Part shown: positions 26,156-33,753 of the stretch, in pieces
Layout: the number at the start of each line of letters is the position of its first letter
Numbering within the stretch: the stretch's first letter is position 1
Assembly (NCBI GenBank): GCA_964521195.1
Contig: CAZFRE010000005.1
Location: forward strand, 93,340 to 157,339
DNA: 64,000 nucleotides
Direction of reading: 5' to 3'
Source: CAWDNM01 sp964521195
GTDB taxonomy: Bacteria > Actinomycetota > Coriobacteriia > Anaerosomatales > JAAXUF01
Notes under the pieces: generated by a model
Told to the model about the DNA's origin: nothing
Seen by the model: only the letters and a program-made list of their open reading frames with translations
Database searches by the model: none
Made by a program: the position numbers and the translations under genes

Positions 26156-26785
26156 GTGGATGCCGCTGCGCTGTTCCTGCGCACGTTCCTCGTAGGTGTC
26201 GCGGTGGCGGCCCCGGTGGGCGCGATGGGCGTCTTGTGCATGCAGCGCACGGTTGCGCGTGGGTGGCGCGCCGGCATGGTCACGGGTATGGGGATCGCGA
26301 CCGCCGACGGCATCTATGGCGGCCTCGCTGCGTTCGGAGTCGCTGCCATCGCCAACGGTCTGGTCTCGCTGCAGGGTCCGCTCCGTATCGTCGGGGGCTT
26401 GGTGTTGGTGTGGATGGGATGGCGTGCGGTCATGACGCCGCCGGTTCACGATGGCTCGGCCGACACGAGCGCAGCGGGCTACGCTGCGGTGTATGTGGGG
26501 TCAGTGGGTCTGACCCTCGCCAACCCCATGACGATCATGGCGTTCGCAGCGGTGTTCGCAGGTGCGGGCCTCGCCGCACAACCAGGTACGGGAGCCGCGC
26601 TTGTGGCCACCGTGGGCGTCGCATGCGGGTCGCTGAGCTGGTGGGTGGCGCTCACGTCGGCAACGGCGGCGGCCCGACACGCGGCGGGCGACAACCTCGT
26701 GCGTTGGGTCAACCGCACCTCAGGTGTCGTCATCATCGGCTTCGGTCTGCTCGCGCTCGTGGCCGGAGTGTCGATCGTCGTGTGA
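26156..26785 (+). CDS. LysE/RhtB-family amino acid exporter
   Basis: About 209 residues with six hydrophobic helices. The opening FLVGVAVAAPVGAMGVLCMQ and MVTGMGIATADGIYGGLA match the LysE/RhtB start (P-GP-near-Met/Thr pattern with the GxxxAD segment). SVGLTLANPMTIMAFAAVFAG is the conserved LTLLNP-like block of the fourth helix. It should export a basic or small amino acid. GTG 26156 is the first start after the Lrp stop, suggesting translational coupling to the regulator. Confidence 0.85.
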   Translation: MDAAALFLRTFLVGVAVAAPVGAMGVLCMQRTVARGWRAGMVTGMGIATADGIYGGLAAFGVAAIANGLVSLQGPLRIVGGLVLVWMGWRAVMTPPVHDGSADTSAAGYAAVYVGSVGLTLANPMTIMAFAAVFAGAGLAAQPGTGAALVATVGVACGSLSWWVALTSATAAARHAAGDNLVRWVNRTSGVVIIGFGLLALVAGVSIVV

Positions 26786-26794
26786 ACGTTCGAC

Positions 26795-26815
26795 ACCTGA
26801 CGCGGCGCGTCAGGT
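26795..26815. terminator. Bidirectional terminator between lysE-like gene and glnA1
   Basis: ACCTGACGC-GGC-GCGTCAGGT is a perfect 9-bp hairpin filling almost the whole 30-nt gap between two convergent stop codons. Confidence 0.65.
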
Positions 26816-28144
26816 TCATAGAAGCGGCAGGTACTCGTCCACTTCCCACTGCGTCACCCGTGTGCGGTACTGGTGCCACTCGATCCGCTTGTTCCGGATC
26901 AGCCAGTCGAAGACCTGATCGCCGAGCGCCTCGCGCAAGAGATCGCTCTTCTCCAGCTCGTCTATGGCTTCCTTGAGGCTTTCGGGCAGCTGGCCGATGC
27001 CTGCGGCCGCCCGCTGTTCGGGAGTCATCTCGTACACGTCGTCGGTGACGTCGGGGGGAAGCTCGAGGCCGCGTTCGATACCGTCGAGCCCCGCTGCGAG
27101 CATGACCGAGAAGGCGAGATACGGGTTGCACGCAGGGTCCGGCGAACGCAGCTCGATACGGGTCGCCTTCTCCTTGCCCGGCTTGTACATCGGGACGCGG
27201 ACCAGTGCGGAGCGGTTGCGATGAGCCCAGCAGACGTGCACCGGTGCCTCGTAGCCAGAGACAAGCCGCTTGTAAGAGTTCACCCACTGGTTGGTGACCG
27301 CGCTGATCGGTCGCGCGTGGTGAAGCAGTCCGGCCATGTATCCCTTGGCAGCTTGCGACAGGTGGTACTCGTCGCTCGGGTCGTAGAATGCGTTCGAGTC
27401 GCCCCTGAACAGCGATTGGTGCACGTGCATGCCGCTTCCGGCCTCACCGAAGATCGGCTTGGGCATGAAGGTCGCGTACAAGTCGTTGAGCTGGGCGACC
27501 TCCTTGACCACGAGTCGGTACGTCATCACAGCATCGGCCATGCGGAGCGCCTCGTTGTAGCGCAGGTCGATCTCGTGCTGGCTCGGGCCCACTTCGTGGT
27601 GGCTGTACTCGACCTGGATACCGAAGCTCTTGAGCGTGCGCACCGTCTTGTTGCGCAGGTCCACCGCGAGATCGCGGGTGGTCTGGTCGAAGTAGGTTCC
27701 CTGGTCGACGACCTCAGGCGTGACGTCGTTCTTCAGGTAGTAGTACTCCAGCTCGGGGCCGACATAGAACGTATAGCCCAGCTCGGCCGCTCGCTTGAGA
27801 TTTCGCTTGAGCACGTAGCGCGGATCACCCTCATAGGGCGAACCGTCCGGCCGTACGATATCGCAAAACATCGTGGCAACAGGCTGACCGTCCTGTCGCC
27901 ACGGCAGGATCTGCAGCGTCGTCGGGTCTGGAAGCGCGATCATGTCCGACTCCTGGATCCGGGCGAATCCCTGGATCGAGGACCCGTCGAAGCCCATGCC
28001 TTCGGAGAGTGCGGTATCGAGTTCGTCGATCGTGATGACGAACGTCTTGAGGAACCCGAGGATGTCCGTGAACCACAGATGGATGAACTCGACATCCTGC
28101 TCAACAATCGCGGCAGCAGCTTCGGTGCGCAGGTGCTGTGGCAT
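26816..28144 (-). CDS. glnA: Glutamine synthetase type I (first copy)
   Basis: Condenses glutamate and ammonia to glutamine with ATP. A 442-residue GSI protein with EGMGFDGSSIQGF, the metal/glutamate-binding YVGPELEYYYL and SHHEVGPSQHEID, FGEAGSGMHVHQSL, and the ATP region NRSALVRVPMYKPGKEKATR. Length and the VYEMTPEQRAAAG segment suit the GSI-alpha class without the adenylylation tyrosine and insertion. A second copy lies at 45109. The 38-bp array of 11-bp-spaced GTTTC elements just upstream of the start suggests control by a GlnR-type regulator. It is divergent from a glutamate-synthase-like gene. Confidence 0.95.
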   Translation of the reverse strand: MPQHLRTEAAAAIVEQDVEFIHLWFTDILGFLKTFVITIDELDTALSEGMGFDGSSIQGFARIQESDMIALPDPTTLQILPWRQDGQPVATMFCDIVRPDGSPYEGDPRYVLKRNLKRAAELGYTFYVGPELEYYYLKNDVTPEVVDQGTYFDQTTRDLAVDLRNKTVRTLKSFGIQVEYSHHEVGPSQHEIDLRYNEALRMADAVMTYRLVVKEVAQLNDLYATFMPKPIFGEAGSGMHVHQSLFRGDSNAFYDPSDEYHLSQAAKGYMAGLLHHARPISAVTNQWVNSYKRLVSGYEAPVHVCWAHRNRSALVRVPMYKPGKEKATRIELRSPDPACNPYLAFSVMLAAGLDGIERGLELPPDVTDDVYEMTPEQRAAAGIGQLPESLKEAIDELEKSDLLREALGDQVFDWLIRNKRIEWHQYRTRVTQWEVDEYLPLL

Positions 28145-28163
28145 GCCGTCTCACGCTCCCCGT

Positions 28164-28201
28164 GTTTCGTACGCATTTCGGCCAGGTTTCGTACGCGTTG
28201 C
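28164..28201. promoter_or_regulatory. Predicted GlnR-type operator array between glnA1 and glutamate-synthase-like gene
   Basis: On the + strand: GTTTC-N6-ATTTC-N6-GTTTC-N6-GTTGC, four 5-mers on an exact 11-bp period. Read on the other strand this is GCAAC-N6-GAAAC-N6-GAAAT-N6-GAAAC. Known actinobacterial GlnR boxes have GTnAC-N6-GAAAC repeats with the same spacing. Two of the elements sit inside an 11-nt direct repeat (GTTTCGTACGC at 28164 and 28186). Confidence 0.6.
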
Positions 28202-28226
28202 ATTATGAACCAGAATGTCGCATAAA
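28198..28226 (+). promoter_or_regulatory. Promoter for glutamate-synthase-like gene
   Basis: TTGCAT (28198-28203), 17 nt, CATAAA (28221-28226). The -35 begins at the second base of the last GTTGC operator element, a position typical of activator-dependent promoters. Confidence 0.45.
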
Positions 28227-28273
28227 GGCCCTACCCGTGAATCGGTACGGGACAGCTACAAGGGGGTAAGCGC

Positions 28274-29866
28274 ATGAATCTGCAGTGTCCGAAGGGGAGT
28301 GACGTAACCCAAACGGCCAACCGGTCGAAGGACATCGTTCCGGGTTCCGGCCTGTGTGCCCGGTGCGTGGACGGTTGCCGAGGGAACTGCGAGGTATTCA
28401 AGTCCTCGTTTCGCGGCCGAGAGGTGATCTATCCCGGCCCGTTCGGCGAGATCACCGCGGGTGGCGACAAGGACTATCCGATCGACTATTCACACCTCAA
28501 CATCCAGGGTTACGCGCTTGGCGCGAAGGGCCTGCCCGACGGTGTGGAGGGGACTCCGGACAACACGCTGTTCCCGCTGGTGAGCACCGAGACTGAGTTC
28601 GGGCACACGAACAAGGTCAAGATGAAGGTCCCGATCTTCACCGGAGCGCTCGGCTCCACCGAGATCGCGCGCAAGAACTGGGAGCACTTCGCCGTCGGCG
28701 CAGCCATCTCGGGCGTCTCGATCGTCTGTGGCGAGAACGTCTGCGGCATCGACCCCGAGCTCGAGCTCGACAAGCACGGCAAGGTCGTCAACGCTCCGGA
28801 CATGAAGCGGCGCGTGGAGTCCTTCCGTCGCTACCAGCAGGACGGGTACGGCGACATCCTCGTGCAGATGAACGTCGAGGACACGCGCTTGGGTGTGGCC
28901 GAGTACTGCGTCGAGAAGCTCGGCGTGACCACGATGGAGCTGAAGTGGGGCCAGGGCGCCAAGTGCATCGGCGGCGAGATCAAGGTCAACAGCCTCGATC
29001 GCGCGCTCGAGCTGCAGCGCCGCGGCTACTTGGTCACACCCGACCCGAGCGACCCAGCGATACAGGCCGCCTTCAAGGACGGCGCGATCCGTCAGTTCGA
29101 GCGCCACAGCCGCCTCGGCTTCGTCGAGGAGGAGGCGTTCTACGCTGAGGTGCAGCGGCTTCGCGATCTTGGCGTGCAGCGTGTGACGCTCAAGACCGGG
29201 GCCTACCCGATGCGCGAGCTCGCCATGGCGATGAAGTGGGCGAGCAACGCCAAGATCGACCTGCTGACCATCGACGGCGCCCCCGGCGGGACCGGCATGA
29301 GCCCGTGGCGCATGATGGAGGAGTGGGGCGTCCCCACCTTCTACCTGCAGTGCATGGCCAACGAGCTCGCCGAGAAGCTCGCCCAGCAGGGTGCGTTCGT
29401 TCCCGACATCGCGATTGCCGGCGGCTTCTCGACCGAGGATCACGTGTTCAAGGTCCTCGCGCTGGGCGCGCCTCACACCAAGGCCGCCTGCATGGGTCGT
29501 GCGCTCATGATCCCGGGTTTCGTCGGTAAGAACATCGAGATCTGGATGAAGGAACAGGACCTGCCCAAGTCCGTCGCCGCGTTCGGGACGACGAAGGAGG
29601 AGATCTTCGTCACCTACGAGACCCTCAAGGCCGAGTACGGCGCCGAGGCCGACATGTTCCCCATGGGAGCGCTCGGCATCTACACCTACTCCGACAAGAT
29701 CCGCGTGGGGCTCCAACAACTCATGAGCGGTTCGCGCAACATGCGGCTCGACACCATCAGCCGCAGCGACGTTATGGCGCTGACGCGCGAGGCCTCAGAG
29801 ATCTCTGGCATCCCGTTCGTGATGGACGCGTACCGCGATGAGGCGATGCGCATCATCGAGGGCTAG
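28274..29866 (+). CDS. FMN-binding glutamate synthase-family protein
   Basis: A 530-residue protein with the FMN/TIM-barrel domain of glutamate synthases. Landmarks are GALGSTEIARKNWEHFAVGA, MELKWGQGAKCIGGEIKV, LTIDGAPGGTGMSPWRMME and IAGGFSTEDHVFKVLALGA. A cysteine cluster (CARCVDGCRGNC) near residue 28 and further conserved cysteines may bind an iron-sulfur cluster. It lacks a glutaminase domain, so ammonia would have to come from another subunit or the enzyme acts differently. AGGGGG lies upstream of the ATG. It is divergent from glnA1 and shares the operator array, placing it in nitrogen assimilation. True reaction unproven. Confidence 0.8.
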   Translation: MNLQCPKGSDVTQTANRSKDIVPGSGLCARCVDGCRGNCEVFKSSFRGREVIYPGPFGEITAGGDKDYPIDYSHLNIQGYALGAKGLPDGVEGTPDNTLFPLVSTETEFGHTNKVKMKVPIFTGALGSTEIARKNWEHFAVGAAISGVSIVCGENVCGIDPELELDKHGKVVNAPDMKRRVESFRRYQQDGYGDILVQMNVEDTRLGVAEYCVEKLGVTTMELKWGQGAKCIGGEIKVNSLDRALELQRRGYLVTPDPSDPAIQAAFKDGAIRQFERHSRLGFVEEEAFYAEVQRLRDLGVQRVTLKTGAYPMRELAMAMKWASNAKIDLLTIDGAPGGTGMSPWRMMEEWGVPTFYLQCMANELAEKLAQQGAFVPDIAIAGGFSTEDHVFKVLALGAPHTKAACMGRALMIPGFVGKNIEIWMKEQDLPKSVAAFGTTKEEIFVTYETLKAEYGAEADMFPMGALGIYTYSDKIRVGLQQLMSGSRNMRLDTISRSDVMALTREASEISGIPFVMDAYRDEAMRIIEG

Positions 29867-29945
29867 GTCCGTACCCAGATCCAACAGATGCACGCCCGGC
29901 TCACACTGCGAGCGGGGCGGGCTCATGATTCCGCCCAGTACGGGA

Positions 29946-29972
29946 GAAGGGCCCCGCGTTGCGGGGCCCTTC
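29946..29972. terminator. Perfect 12-bp hairpin between convergent genes
   Basis: GAAGGGCCCCGC-GTT-GCGGGGCCCTTC lies between the glutamate-synthase-like stop and the stop of the reverse-strand cytochrome. No long T-tract; it probably terminates in both directions. Confidence 0.65.
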
Positions 29973-30004
29973 TGAGTTCGTGGCGTCGCCTCTGAAAGCG
30001 TGCG

Positions 30005-33000
30005 CTAGCCGAGGAATCGCAGCGCGTACTTGATGCGCCTCCAGTGGGAAGCCGGGTCCCATTCCGGCTTGAGCGTCTCGGCGTCGTCGCTGAACACCGT
30101 GACGCCACCCTCCGAGATGCTGATGTTGTCGATGCACCAGCCGGGATTCGATGCCCCGGCGGTGTTCGTGTAGCGGAATCGCAGGCTGACCGACTGTCCG
30201 GCATACGCAGAGAGATCGTAGACGGCCGGGCGCCAGCTGCCGGCCACGCCGGAGTACACGGATACGGGCGAGCCACCCTCTGTGCCACTGAGTTGCGTCC
30301 ATGTGGAGCCGTCCGTGGAGATCTCGACGTAGCCGAAGTCGCCCGTGCCCAGCGAGTAGTTGGTCATGAAGTCCAACTGAGGCGCCCCGGCGGGCAGCGT
30401 GATCGGCTTGAGTGTGAGGTTCCTCGTCGTGGGGCTGTACTCCTCGCCATAGGGGTCACCCATGAGTGAAGACCACATGTTGTCACCCTGGTAGGCATTG
30501 AACGGGTTGTAGCTCGGATTGCCGAGAACCTGACCGTAATAGGCGTAGGTGTTCGGGTACACGTGGCACCGGTCGTAGCAGTACTGGGTGTAGATGGCTT
30601 GCGAGAAGACGCCGGTCGACGTCTCCGGCGTGCGCAGATAGTCGCCGTAGTGGTGCGCCTGTCCACCGCCGCGGGGCGGCTGCGGGTAGGACGTGTTCGG
30701 CGTGTTGACCTTGAGCAGAACCTCGGTGACGCCGATGTTGGCCGTGTCAGCGGCGGTCTGCCGGACGCCGAAGGCGCGCAGACCGTTGGCGCTGTTGGGG
30801 TCGTTGAGGTCCGTGGGCGTCCACGCCACACCGGTCTTCGGGTTGGTGGTGAACGTGTGGGAGTACTGGGTGTACGCGGCGGTGCTCGGGTTCGTCACCG
30901 CAGCGGGACTCACGTACGTCGTGCCGCCGACGTTGAGCACGACGGTCATGCGCGAGTTCGTCGTCCCCGTCGTGAGCTTCATCGCGCGGAACAGGACCTG
31001 CACGTTGGTGACCGTCGTCGTGTTCGGGTTCAGCCACCAGAAGCCCTTACCGAAGAGCGCCTCGGCGTTGGTTGACGCGAACTGGAGATACGAGGTGGCT
31101 CCGTCATTCGACGTGAGCGTGCTGAAGTTGTCGCTGCCGCTGCCTCCGACACGGGTGACCGTTCCCGCCGACGAGAAGTCGCTGCCCGGCTTGACGACGG
31201 TGCCCTTGGAGTACGGCGGGTCATACCACCCCGTGCCGTGACATGTCAGGCACTCGTTCGCGTCCGCGCGCGTGGTGCGGTCTTCGTTGTGGCAGACCGG
31301 GCAGCCCTTGTCCGGCAGCTCCTCGTGAAGGGTGGCCAGGTTTCCGACATCGTGACAGACGACCTGTCCCGCAGCGGGCGATGGCGTGCAGCCGAACGCG
31401 TACGTGCTGTCGCCGTACCACCCTCTGACGGGGAAGTTGGCGGTGTACGCGCGGGTGAACGCATCGCTGCCGGCGTGGCTGCCACCCGGAGTCAGGTGAG
31501 TCGACGGAGCCACGGTCGGATGGCAGTCGTCGCACGCCCTGCTCCAGCCCGCCGGCTGGAGGCCGGGAACCAGTGTCGTATGGCAGTCCGCGCATGCGGT
31601 GGTCTTCGCGGTGACCTCGGCATCGTGCGCCGGCTTGAGTTCGGCGGTGTGGCACGCGACGAGGCACCCCTCGGTGCTCTCATGAAGCGCGGCGTCGTAG
31701 CCGTGTGGTGCGAGCCGGTCGGGGTGGCAGGTCGCACACTCCTTCGTCGAAGGCATCGAGTTGGGCGAGTGGCAGACCCGGCAACCGGTGCGAGTCCCCG
31801 ACGGCGTGTCCGTCGAGGCTGCCGAGTGGATCGCGCCCAAGTCGGTGCCGGAGTGACAACCGGTGTCGATGCAGCTGGGAGTGGGGTCGCTCACGTCGTG
31901 CGCCGACGTCATGTTGGCGTGCGCTTCGGTAGCCGAGCCGGTCACGTGGCAACCGGTCTGCGCGCACTTCTTGTCCCATGCCGCGCCCGCGAGTGCGTCA
32001 ACGACGACGCTGGACGGTGTCAGGTGGCAGTTGGCACACCGCGCGGTGGCGGAGGACGCCGTGGAGCGATGGTGCTCGACCTGTATGTTCGGGGTGTGGC
32101 AGTCCGCACAGTCCTGGCCCGAGAAGTCCGAGGCATGCCCCGTCTCGTGGCCGGCGTCGGCGTGGCAGCCGCCGCAGGTTCGATCCTGGTTCTCGATCGC
32201 GGTGACGATGCGGGGCTCGGTGCTCTCGTGGCACGAGGCGCAGGTGCGCGTGCCGCCGGTGTTGTGCAGCACGATGTGCTCGGCGGAGATGCTGCCCGCG
32301 TGGCAGTGCAGGCACTCCGGCTCCATCACGCTCTCGTGCATGGCATCGTGGCCGGAGAGCATCTGCCCGTGGCAGGTCTGGCACTGCTTGTCACCGGCGG
32401 CGATCGCCGCGACCACGGCGGGGGCACTGCTCTTGTGACACGTGTCGCACGTTGCTCGGCTCGCCGGCTTGATCGGTGTGTTGATGTGCTCGTCGAGCAG
32501 GTTCGCCGCGACGTGGCAGCCGGACTTGGCGCAGAACGGCGCCGGCGCGCTGGCGTGAGCCGAGGTGTGGTCTACGCCCACATGGCACGTCGCGCACGCG
32601 GTCTGGTGCGTGGCGATGGCTCCCACGACGTTCGGGTCGGTAGACAGGTGGCACGTCGCGCACGAGAGCGCCGAGCCGTTCGAGCCCAGGTAACGCGCGT
32701 GCTCGACGGTGAGGTCGGACACGTGGCACGGCGAGCACGACGAGACATCGGCTTTCGCGTGATAGCTGCTCGGCGTGTCGACGTGCGGCTTGTCGACCAT
32801 GCCGTTGTGACACGCGAGGCAGTCCTCGTGCATGTCGGGGTCGTCCTCGTAGCCGACGTGGCACGTGGTGCACTGTCCGGTGGTGGAGAACATCTCGGGG
32901 TAGATCTGCACGTTGAACGTCCAGGTCTTGCTCGCGCGATAGCCGGAGGCATCCGTCACCGTGACCGTCACGGATGCGGGCGCGTCGTTGGGCAAGCCGG

Positions 33001-33655
33001 GAGAGGTCACGCGGACCACTCCGCCTGAGATCGTCGCGGCTGCGGGAGCCCCGTTGACGGTTGCGGTGGCCGTGCACGCACCGGTGCTGTTGTCGGTGAA
33101 CGGAAGCGAGATCGTTGGGGTGGTGGTGTCTGCGGTGGAGCCGTCAGCAGGCGTGGGCGTGCCGAGGGCAGGTGCGGCGCCGTAGCTGAAGGTCCACGTG
33201 TCTGTGAACGCAACGCCGGTCTTGTCCTTGATCGTCGCCGTCACCGTGTGGAGTCCATCGGACAGCGGCGCCGAGTACACCGGGTAGGCGTACAGCGTCG
33301 TCTTGTTGGGGTCGGCCGTCGTGGGCACCCAGGTCCACTTCACCGTCCACACCTGCAGCGCGGCGTTCCACGTCTCCGTCGCCGACCAGTACCCGGACGT
33401 GGAGCCCGCACGCACCAGTGTTGTCACGGCGGCTCCGTCGAGCTTGATCTGGGCTGCGCGGGTGTCGAGAGGCGTGGGCGAGAACGCCGTGACGCTCATG
33501 ATCTGCGGCGGCGCCTGGACCGTACCGAACGGGTAATGGTTCGTGAACGTCGCGGCAAGCGCTAGAGCAGGAAACGCGAGCGCGAGCACGAGTGCGAGCG
33601 CAACAGACAGTCGCGCCCTCAGGCCGGTGAGTGCGTGGCACATATGCAACCCCAT
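30005..33655 (-). CDS. Giant secreted multiheme c-type cytochrome (cyt1)
   Basis: About 1216 residues with a signal peptide (LSVALALVLALAFPALALA). Residues ~40-250 are two Ig-like beta domains. A haem region spans ~255-1030 with 18 CXXCH motifs, three CX4CH (such as CAKSGCH), two CX3CH (CLVACH, CYDRCH) and one CX10CH. Up to 24 haems are possible. The C-terminal ~200 residues are a jelly-roll-like module with DNISISEGGVTVFSDDAE. No anchor motif or terminal membrane helix is seen. The likely role is extracellular electron transfer. ATG 33655 is chosen; ATG 33643 (GGGG 6 nt upstream) is equally possible. It is closely related to the next upstream gene. Confidence 0.9.
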   Translation of the reverse strand: MGLHMCHALTGLRARLSVALALVLALAFPALALAATFTNHYPFGTVQAPPQIMSVTAFSPTPLDTRAAQIKLDGAAVTTLVRAGSTSGYWSATETWNAALQVWTVKWTWVPTTADPNKTTLYAYPVYSAPLSDGLHTVTATIKDKTGVAFTDTWTFSYGAAPALGTPTPADGSTADTTTPTISLPFTDNSTGACTATATVNGAPAAATISGGVVRVTSPGLPNDAPASVTVTVTDASGYRASKTWTFNVQIYPEMFSTTGQCTTCHVGYEDDPDMHEDCLACHNGMVDKPHVDTPSSYHAKADVSSCSPCHVSDLTVEHARYLGSNGSALSCATCHLSTDPNVVGAIATHQTACATCHVGVDHTSAHASAPAPFCAKSGCHVAANLLDEHINTPIKPASRATCDTCHKSSAPAVVAAIAAGDKQCQTCHGQMLSGHDAMHESVMEPECLHCHAGSISAEHIVLHNTGGTRTCASCHESTEPRIVTAIENQDRTCGGCHADAGHETGHASDFSGQDCADCHTPNIQVEHHRSTASSATARCANCHLTPSSVVVDALAGAAWDKKCAQTGCHVTGSATEAHANMTSAHDVSDPTPSCIDTGCHSGTDLGAIHSAASTDTPSGTRTGCRVCHSPNSMPSTKECATCHPDRLAPHGYDAALHESTEGCLVACHTAELKPAHDAEVTAKTTACADCHTTLVPGLQPAGWSRACDDCHPTVAPSTHLTPGGSHAGSDAFTRAYTANFPVRGWYGDSTYAFGCTPSPAAGQVVCHDVGNLATLHEELPDKGCPVCHNEDRTTRADANECLTCHGTGWYDPPYSKGTVVKPGSDFSSAGTVTRVGGSGSDNFSTLTSNDGATSYLQFASTNAEALFGKGFWWLNPNTTTVTNVQVLFRAMKLTTGTTNSRMTVVLNVGGTTYVSPAAVTNPSTAAYTQYSHTFTTNPKTGVAWTPTDLNDPNSANGLRAFGVRQTAADTANIGVTEVLLKVNTPNTSYPQPPRGGGQAHHYGDYLRTPETSTGVFSQAIYTQYCYDRCHVYPNTYAYYGQVLGNPSYNPFNAYQGDNMWSSLMGDPYGEEYSPTTRNLTLKPITLPAGAPQLDFMTNYSLGTGDFGYVEISTDGSTWTQLSGTEGGSPVSVYSGVAGSWRPAVYDLSAYAGQSVSLRFRYTNTAGASNPGWCIDNISISEGGVTVFSDDAETLKPEWDPASHWRRIKYALRFLG

Positions 33656-33703
33656 ATCCCCGCTAGATCGTCTGACCCCGGATCGAACCTTACTATTCCT
33701 TAT

Positions 33704-33724
33704 CGGCAACTCCCACCGTTGCCG
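33704..33724 (-). terminator. Hairpin between the two cytochrome genes
   Basis: CGGCAAC-N7-GTTGCCG, a perfect 7-bp stem about 30 nt after the cyt2 stop and 50 nt before the cyt1 start. It may end cyt2 transcripts or form part of the cyt1 leader. Confidence 0.4.
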
Positions 33725-33753
33725 TGAACGCTACTTGCCCGTGTGGCGAACGC

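Noticed and set aside
28233..28273. A second ANTAR target in the leader of the glutamate-synthase-like gene
   Set aside because: Only one hairpin is possible (CCCGTG/TACGGG, needing a wobble pair) and its loop AATCGG has C, not G, at position 4. No second hairpin or terminator is present.
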